DNA of 9,344 nt, taken from contig JAEZGD010000470.1 in NCBI GenBank assembly GCA_023417165.1, forward strand, positions 1 through 9,344, given 5' to 3'. The DNA comes from Planctomycetota bacterium. Lineage in GTDB: Bacteria; Planctomycetota; Planctomycetia; Pirellulales; Pirellulaceae. Shown here one piece after another: positions 5,645 through 9,344 of this stretch (positions are counted from its first letter, which is position 1; every line of letters starts with the position of its first letter). The position numbers and the translations under genes are program-made. A model generated the notes under the pieces. That model had not been told where the DNA came from. It ran no database searches and saw only the letters and a list, made by a program, of their open reading frames with translations.

Positions 5645-6084
5645 GCAAACGATCCTTGCGAACTTAAAACCGACAACTGAACAGAGAACGTGATGAGGAG
5701 CCCGGATCAGGGGCTAGCGAAATTGCATTACCGACAGCAAGTTCTCAGCGCTGCATCGGCAGCGGCGGACAACTCAGCGATGGCATGAACGCGACGTAGG
5801 CAACTGGCTCAAGCGGAGAACGGATAGACCGACTTTGCACGAGGTGGAAGCGAGATAGGGCTGCGCCACGTGGACAAAGCTCACTGAGTCAATGCTGGCG
5901 AGAACGTTCCCTCGTACGATGAGTCATGCGCCGTCGCCGCGCGACAGCTTTCTGGTAAACGCCCGAAGTGTACCCCACTTCAAGTAGGAATAAAAGCTCG
6001 TTTGGGGGAATCGCAGAATGATTTAGTACGGTTTTGCCTCGTCCGTGCGAAGGGGATCAGCCACCAATCAGGTGGCCGAACCGC
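5645..6084 (-). promoter_or_regulatory. 440-base intergenic region and likely 5' UTR of the RRM gene
   Basis: No coding frame is convincing here. Two compact hairpins lie near the RRM start in the minus transcript: AGCCC-N7-GGGCT (5699-5715) and CGCTGC-N4-GCAGCG (5749-5764). Further upstream is a pair of direct repeats, TGAGTCA at 5885-5891 and 5920-5926 on the plus strand, and an inverted repeat GAAGTG-taccc-CACTTC (5965-5981). I found no promoter with good boxes at both positions, so the transcription start is unclear. The end near 6058-6078 belongs to the upstream gene's terminator-like hairpin. Confidence 0.4.
6058..6078 (-). terminator. Hairpin after the beta-propeller gene
   Basis: In the minus transcript CGGCCACC and GGUGGCUG form an 8-bp stem (one G-U pair) with a 5-base loop, 6 bases after the stop codon. 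Its position suggests a transcription end, but there is no clear U-run after it. Confidence 0.45.
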
Positions 6085-7563
6085 TTAACGCTGCGGCAGG
6101 TAATTCAAGGTGTAGTAAGCCGTATCGTGCAGCAGCGGCAGGCCGCCGTTCGAGCGCACGCCTGGGACATGCAGCTCGTGGACGTGGCCTTCCTGTAAAC
6201 CTTTCACCACCAGCCGCACCGACTTGCCGTCGTCGGCCACGATCGCTTGTTCGATCGTCGGCGTGGTCGGATCGACCTCGGGGCTGCCATAAGCGCCTTG
6301 ATAGATGTAGGTATAAGTTTTCATGTCGTAATGCTTTACGTCGGCCGCGGTGGCGCGATCGACGGGCTGCGTAAAGGTCAGCTCAAAGCCGTCCGGCTTG
6401 GCGCGCATCTCGTGGATTTCGAACGGAACCTTGCCGGTCCAGGTCAGCCGCTCCAGCGCGAAGGGCTGGTTACCGCGCGAGCCCCAGCCGCGATTGGTGC
6501 CGCCGACGAACAAGGTTCCCTCTGGCGACATTTGCAGCGAGAGACTGCCTGAGCCGAAGTTCTGGCGGAACATAAAGCACGCGCCTTGGTAATGTCCGTC
6601 GACCTGTTCGAGGAACACACGCATGACGGTGCTATGCGTCTGGTCGGCCACGAACATCTGATTCGCGAAAGGACCGAACTGACCGCTAGTGGTATCGCAG
6701 GCAATGCCTGCGGCAGACTGTCCCATCTTGTTGTAAGGGAAGTAAACGGCCGGCGGTTCCAGCTCCGGGATCTTCCTGGCTTCGACCATCATGCGACTGC
6801 CGCTCTTGGGATCGGGCGGTTGCGGGCCCATCGCGTCAGCGGCGTTTTTGTACCACTTGTTGCCGCCAGGATGCCCCACAAACTTGCCAGGGCGAAGCCA
6901 CTTCAAGCTACAGGTGCCGTTCCACGGGCCTTGATTGTCGGTATAGAACATGTCGCCCGCCGCATTCATGCCCACGCCGCCTGGCGAGCGCAGTCCACTG
7001 GTGGTCGGGACTAACTTGCCATCGGCCGAGACCCGCAGCGCCCAACCGCGATACAGCACTTCGCTGCTAAACGAACCAGTCAAGCAAAGCGTGACCCAGA
7101 TGTTGCCATCTTTGTCGAACTTCGAACCGAAGGCGTATTCGTGATAGTCGCCGTTGATGTCCCAACCATCGGAAACCGTTTCGATCAGGTCGGCGCGGCC
7201 ATCGCCATCTTCGTCCTTCAGTCGCGATAACTCGCAACGCTGCGTGGCATAGAGCCAGCCATCGCGATAGGCGAGCCCCAGCACTTCGTGCAGACCGCTG
7301 GCGAATAAGTGCGACTGAATGTCTTCCGGATTCTTCGCTTCGGGCTTATCAAATAAATAAATGTCGCCGCGGCGGCTGGAGACTGCCAACTTGCCATCGG
7401 GCAGCAATTCTAACCCGCCCGGCTCCAGCACCACGCCTTGGGGCAGCGGCAGCGCCTCGATCTTGTAGTAGTCGCTCTCTTGCGGCTTTTCAGCGGCCAG
7501 CGTCGGAGCAAGCAACAGGCAGCAAGCGAAGGATAGCAGCAAGACAGTCTGGGGGCGAAGCAT
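6085..7563 (-). CDS. Secreted beta-propeller protein, glucose/sorbosone dehydrogenase-like
   Basis: The 492-residue protein starts with a Sec signal peptide (Arg3, hydrophobic 6-20, cleavage near LAA at 22-24). Residues about 35-375 form a propeller with repeated blade strands such as GGLELLPDGKLAVSSRRGDIYLF (residues 49-71), LGLAYRDGWLYA, FDKDGNIWVT, GMNAAGDMFYTDN and MSPEGTLFVGG. This pattern is typical of PQQ-type sugar dehydrogenase relatives, although cofactor residues cannot be confirmed by eye. A calcium-type loop DEDGDGRAD (117-125) projects from one blade. Residues about 375-465 look like an Ig-like beta domain (FELTFTQPVDRATAADVKHYD). The protein itself has no CXXCH, but the adjacent upstream gene encodes a di-haem cytochrome, so it probably passes electrons to it in the periplasm. 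I chose ATG 7563 because the signal peptide begins there; ATG 7608 would add 15 polar residues. Ribosome site is weak. A consensus promoter lies 230 bases upstream. Confidence 0.8.
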   Translation of the reverse strand: MLRPQTVLLLSFACCLLLAPTLAAEKPQESDYYKIEALPLPQGVVLEPGGLELLPDGKLAVSSRRGDIYLFDKPEAKNPEDIQSHLFASGLHEVLGLAYRDGWLYATQRCELSRLKDEDGDGRADLIETVSDGWDINGDYHEYAFGSKFDKDGNIWVTLCLTGSFSSEVLYRGWALRVSADGKLVPTTSGLRSPGGVGMNAAGDMFYTDNQGPWNGTCSLKWLRPGKFVGHPGGNKWYKNAADAMGPQPPDPKSGSRMMVEARKIPELEPPAVYFPYNKMGQSAAGIACDTTSGQFGPFANQMFVADQTHSTVMRVFLEQVDGHYQGACFMFRQNFGSGSLSLQMSPEGTLFVGGTNRGWGSRGNQPFALERLTWTGKVPFEIHEMRAKPDGFELTFTQPVDRATAADVKHYDMKTYTYIYQGAYGSPEVDPTTPTIEQAIVADDGKSVRLVVKGLQEGHVHELHVPGVRSNGGLPLLHDTAYYTLNYLPQR

Positions 7564-7786
7564 GGCGGGATCTCGCGAAATACCGAGTTTATGCCTGGTT
7601 GTAAGCATGGTCAGGGGCGGTGCGGTGCGCTGGCAAGCGGCTCGCTAAGCTCTGTAAAGTTCGTGGTTTAAGTCGTTGTCCGGAGTCACAACTGCACCGC
7701 ATATCTCGCCGAGTAGTCCACTTTTTATGCCTAGGCCGGACTCTACCAATCGGGTGGATGGTTGCCTGGACCACGGCGCAGCGAAC
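7564..7786 (-). promoter_or_regulatory. Long structured leader of the beta-propeller mRNA
   Basis: If transcription begins about 7 bases after the consensus -10 box, the leader is roughly 220 bases. It holds an 8-bp long-range repeat, UGCGGUGC (7701-7694) with GCACCGCA (7628-7621). Two partly exclusive short pairings lie at or inside it: GUCCGG (7741-7736) with CCGGAC (7683-7678), and GUUGU (7692-7688) with ACAAC (7679-7675). I match it to no known riboswitch class. A 61-codon GTG frame crosses it (7589-7774) but looks non-coding. Confidence 0.4.
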
Positions 7787-7792
7787 GTCAGG

Positions 7793-7821
7793 ATTATATG
7801 CGGCGGACTTGAAGTTGTCAA
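7793..7821 (-). promoter_or_regulatory. Perfect consensus sigma-70 promoter
   Basis: On the minus strand TTGACA (7821-7816) and TATAAT (7798-7793) are separated by exactly 17 bases. Both hexamers match the consensus at all positions, and AT-rich DNA lies just upstream, as in an UP element. The -35 box begins 46 bases after the cytochrome stop codon and points toward the beta-propeller gene, with a predicted start near 7786. It should allow transcription of the propeller gene independently of the cytochrome gene. Confidence 0.8.
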
Positions 7822-7867
7822 TAGTTGTTGAGTACGTTATGTTAATGTGTGTCGTTGTGGGTGCGGA

Positions 7868-9344
7868 TTACCAAGTGAACTTCTGGGTAATCGTTGCCTT
7901 GCCGTTCTCGAAACGGATCGGCACGAGCAGCTCGGTTTTGCCTTCGCTATTGCGCAGGATCGGCTTCTCGCCACCGCTAATCTTGAGCTGCCACGGTTCC
8001 TTCATCGAGAACGTACCGTCCTTGCCAGCGACGATGGCGTCTTCCACTGCCGCGCGAAAATAGATCACTTCCGGCGCGGCCGTGGTGCTGGTGAAGGTCA
8101 GCGTGCGCTGCAGAATGCCCTGGGCTTTGTCGTCCAGCGGCGTCGGAATCAACGCATCGGTGACTTCAATCTCCCCGAACTTGTAGCGGAACACCGGCCG
8201 ACGCTGCTTGTCGAGTCGATAGCCTTGGAACTGATAGCCGAGTTCCTTGGCGGGCTGCTTGGGCCAGGCCGCTTTCTCGTCCGTTAGCGTGGCGAACGGT
8301 ACGCCGGCCGGCAGGTTGATCAATTGGTCGCCAAGCGGCGCTTGAAAGCCATTGCCGCGATCGACCCAGTGCATCGAAGCGTCGATGAACGACCCTTGCC
8401 AGATCATCGCCAGGCGTTGCTGGTTCGCATCGAACGCCACGTTAAGCTTTTCGGGATAGCCGACTGCGATCGTGCGCGGGCCGCTCCCTTCGATGAAGTT
8501 GCGATAGATCACCGGCTCGGTCACCGCGACCAACTCGATCGGATCGCGTCCCAGACCCAGCGGTACGCGGGCGTTCTTGCCATCGCTGAGATAGGCCCAC
8601 AAAGCGCGGATTTGCGTCGGCGCTTTGCCATCGAGCACCTTTGGCAACAACACCTGGCCTTCGGGCCACGCGGCCGGCATGCGGGTGCCAGGGCGGAACG
8701 ATTGCGGATCGAGCAAGTAAGCTTCAAACCACGCCTCGTTGAGCCGCGTGGTCATGCGATGCATATCAATCGACTGAATGCCGGTCGCCTTGGTGTTGCC
8801 CCAGGTGTGGCACTTGATGCACGAAAAGCCCTGCGCGCCGACCAGCGTCCAACCGCCTTGCTTGAACTGACGTTCGGGGATGTTGTGCACCACCTCGGTG
8901 AGCTTGGGTTGTGGATCGCTGGTCGTTAATGCGTCGACCAACTCGTCAAAACCAAAGCCAGCAAAGCGCGGCATGCGCGTATGCATATAAGGCCGCTCTT
9001 TGGTGGCTTGTTCCAATTGCTGCTTCAGATACGACGGCTTCAGTTTCGCACCGACGCCTGTGAGCGGCGGCGGAATGCGTCCTTCATCGCCCATTTCTGG
9101 CTGCGTGGTTTGGAAATGCGGCTCGCGCTCGGCTTCAATGCCGCCTAGCTCGCCGCGCTGATGGCAAGCGACGCAGTTGAGCGCTTTCATGGTCCGCGCG
9201 ATCTTCTCAGACGGCGTCAGTGGTTTCTGTGGTTGTTGCAGCGCCGCGATCCCTTCGACCAACGCCTTGCGCTGCGCATCGCTTAGCGAAAAGTGCGGCG
9301 CACCTTTAACGGGCTCGCTTTGTAAGCAGCCGCCGCTGGTCTTC
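7868..9344 (-). CDS. Di-haem c-type cytochrome, N-terminus cut by the window edge
   Basis: The frame is open to the right edge (491 residues visible), so the start lies outside the window; an internal TTG at 9262 is only the first possible start codon in view. Two haem-binding sites are present: CVACH (coded at 9161-9175) and CIKCH (8807-8821). Each is followed by an RMP motif that probably supplies the axial methionine: HTRMPRF about 63 residues later and GTRMPAAWP about 43 residues later. The visible N-terminal piece (GGCL...LSDAQRKALVEGI) looks like the end of a preceding domain, possibly another cytochrome domain. The C-terminal half (about 250 residues) is beta-rich, without haem motifs, and unrecognised. 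Such proteins sit outside the cytoplasm and take electrons from dehydrogenases, and the next gene downstream encodes a dehydrogenase-like propeller. I see no terminator between the two. Confidence 0.88.
   Translation of the reverse strand, partial: KTSGGCLQSEPVKGAPHFSLSDAQRKALVEGIAALQQPQKPLTPSEKIARTMKALNCVACHQRGELGGIEAEREPHFQTTQPEMGDEGRIPPPLTGVGAKLKPSYLKQQLEQATKERPYMHTRMPRFAGFGFDELVDALTTSDPQPKLTEVVHNIPERQFKQGGWTLVGAQGFSCIKCHTWGNTKATGIQSIDMHRMTTRLNEAWFEAYLLDPQSFRPGTRMPAAWPEGQVLLPKVLDGKAPTQIRALWAYLSDGKNARVPLGLGRDPIELVAVTEPVIYRNFIEGSGPRTIAVGYPEKLNVAFDANQQRLAMIWQGSFIDASMHWVDRGNGFQAPLGDQLINLPAGVPFATLTDEKAAWPKQPAKELGYQFQGYRLDKQRRPVFRYKFGEIEVTDALIPTPLDDKAQGILQRTLTFTSTTAAPEVIYFRAAVEDAIVAGKDGTFSMKEPWQLKISGGEKPILRNSEGKTELLVPIRFENGKATITQKFTW

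Noticed and set aside
5180..5680. 166-residue plus-strand Ala/Thr-rich frame
   Set aside because: Its low-complexity sequence is the antisense reading of the glycine-rich GGN codons in the RRM gene.
5684..5906. GAGAACG occurring three times (5684, 5816, 5900) in the RRM upstream region as a possible regulatory motif
   Set aside because: The same heptamer also occurs at 4182 and inside the cytochrome gene near 8007, and its reverse complement near 7903, so there is no clear enrichment.
7589..7774. 61-codon GTG frame just after the consensus promoter
   Set aside because: It has no ribosome site, an Arg-rich non-biological composition, and overlaps the start region of the propeller gene in another frame.
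8324..8929. 201-residue plus-strand frame opposite the cytochrome gene
   Set aside because: It is antisense to a gene with intact CXXCH motifs and shows no domain signature.

Overview
The window looks like ordinary chromosome from a planctomycete, probably a member of the Pirellulales. This is an inference from the gene content: a Tat-exported sugar-phosphate-isomerase-like TIM barrel, a PknB-type Ser/Thr kinase with a membrane anchor and helical tail, a glycine-rich single-RRM protein, and a secreted beta-propeller next to a di-haem cytochrome. All of this sits in GC-rich DNA with loosely packed genes. Nothing resembles a mobile element, CRISPR array, prophage or biosynthetic cluster.

Layout from left to right. 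A minus-strand gene (51-935) encodes an exported xylose-isomerase-like TIM-barrel protein. Divergent from it is a plus-strand membrane-anchored kinase (1085-2662) with an intrinsic terminator directly after its stop. Next is a plus-strand tRNA-Glu(CUC) at 2871-2943, with its own strong promoter, a UUCG-capped leader hairpin and an intrinsic terminator. All remaining genes are on the minus strand. A two-gene membrane operon holds a single-pass protein (3550-4059) and a DUF421/YetF-type protein (3098-3538). Upstream of it are a class I SAM-dependent methyltransferase (4262-5047) and an RRM RNA-binding protein (5231-5644). The RRM gene has a 440-base non-coding region upstream and a strong hairpin downstream.

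The right third holds a secreted six-bladed-propeller, sugar-dehydrogenase-like protein (6085-7563) and, upstream of it in transcription order, a c-type cytochrome with two CXXCH sites (7868 to beyond the window end; its N-terminus is cut off). The two are probably functionally linked: a periplasmic oxidoreductase and its electron acceptor. Between them lies a perfect consensus sigma-70 promoter (TTGACA, 17-base spacer, TATAAT) pointing at the propeller gene, about 220 bases from its start. The resulting leader contains several inverted repeats, some mutually exclusive.

The most interesting signals are non-coding: that promoter and its structured leader, the tRNA leader hairpin, the hairpins flanking the RRM gene, and two pairings that compete at the kinase stop codon. 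I found no convincing new multi-gene system. Function calls rest on motif reading, without any database search.
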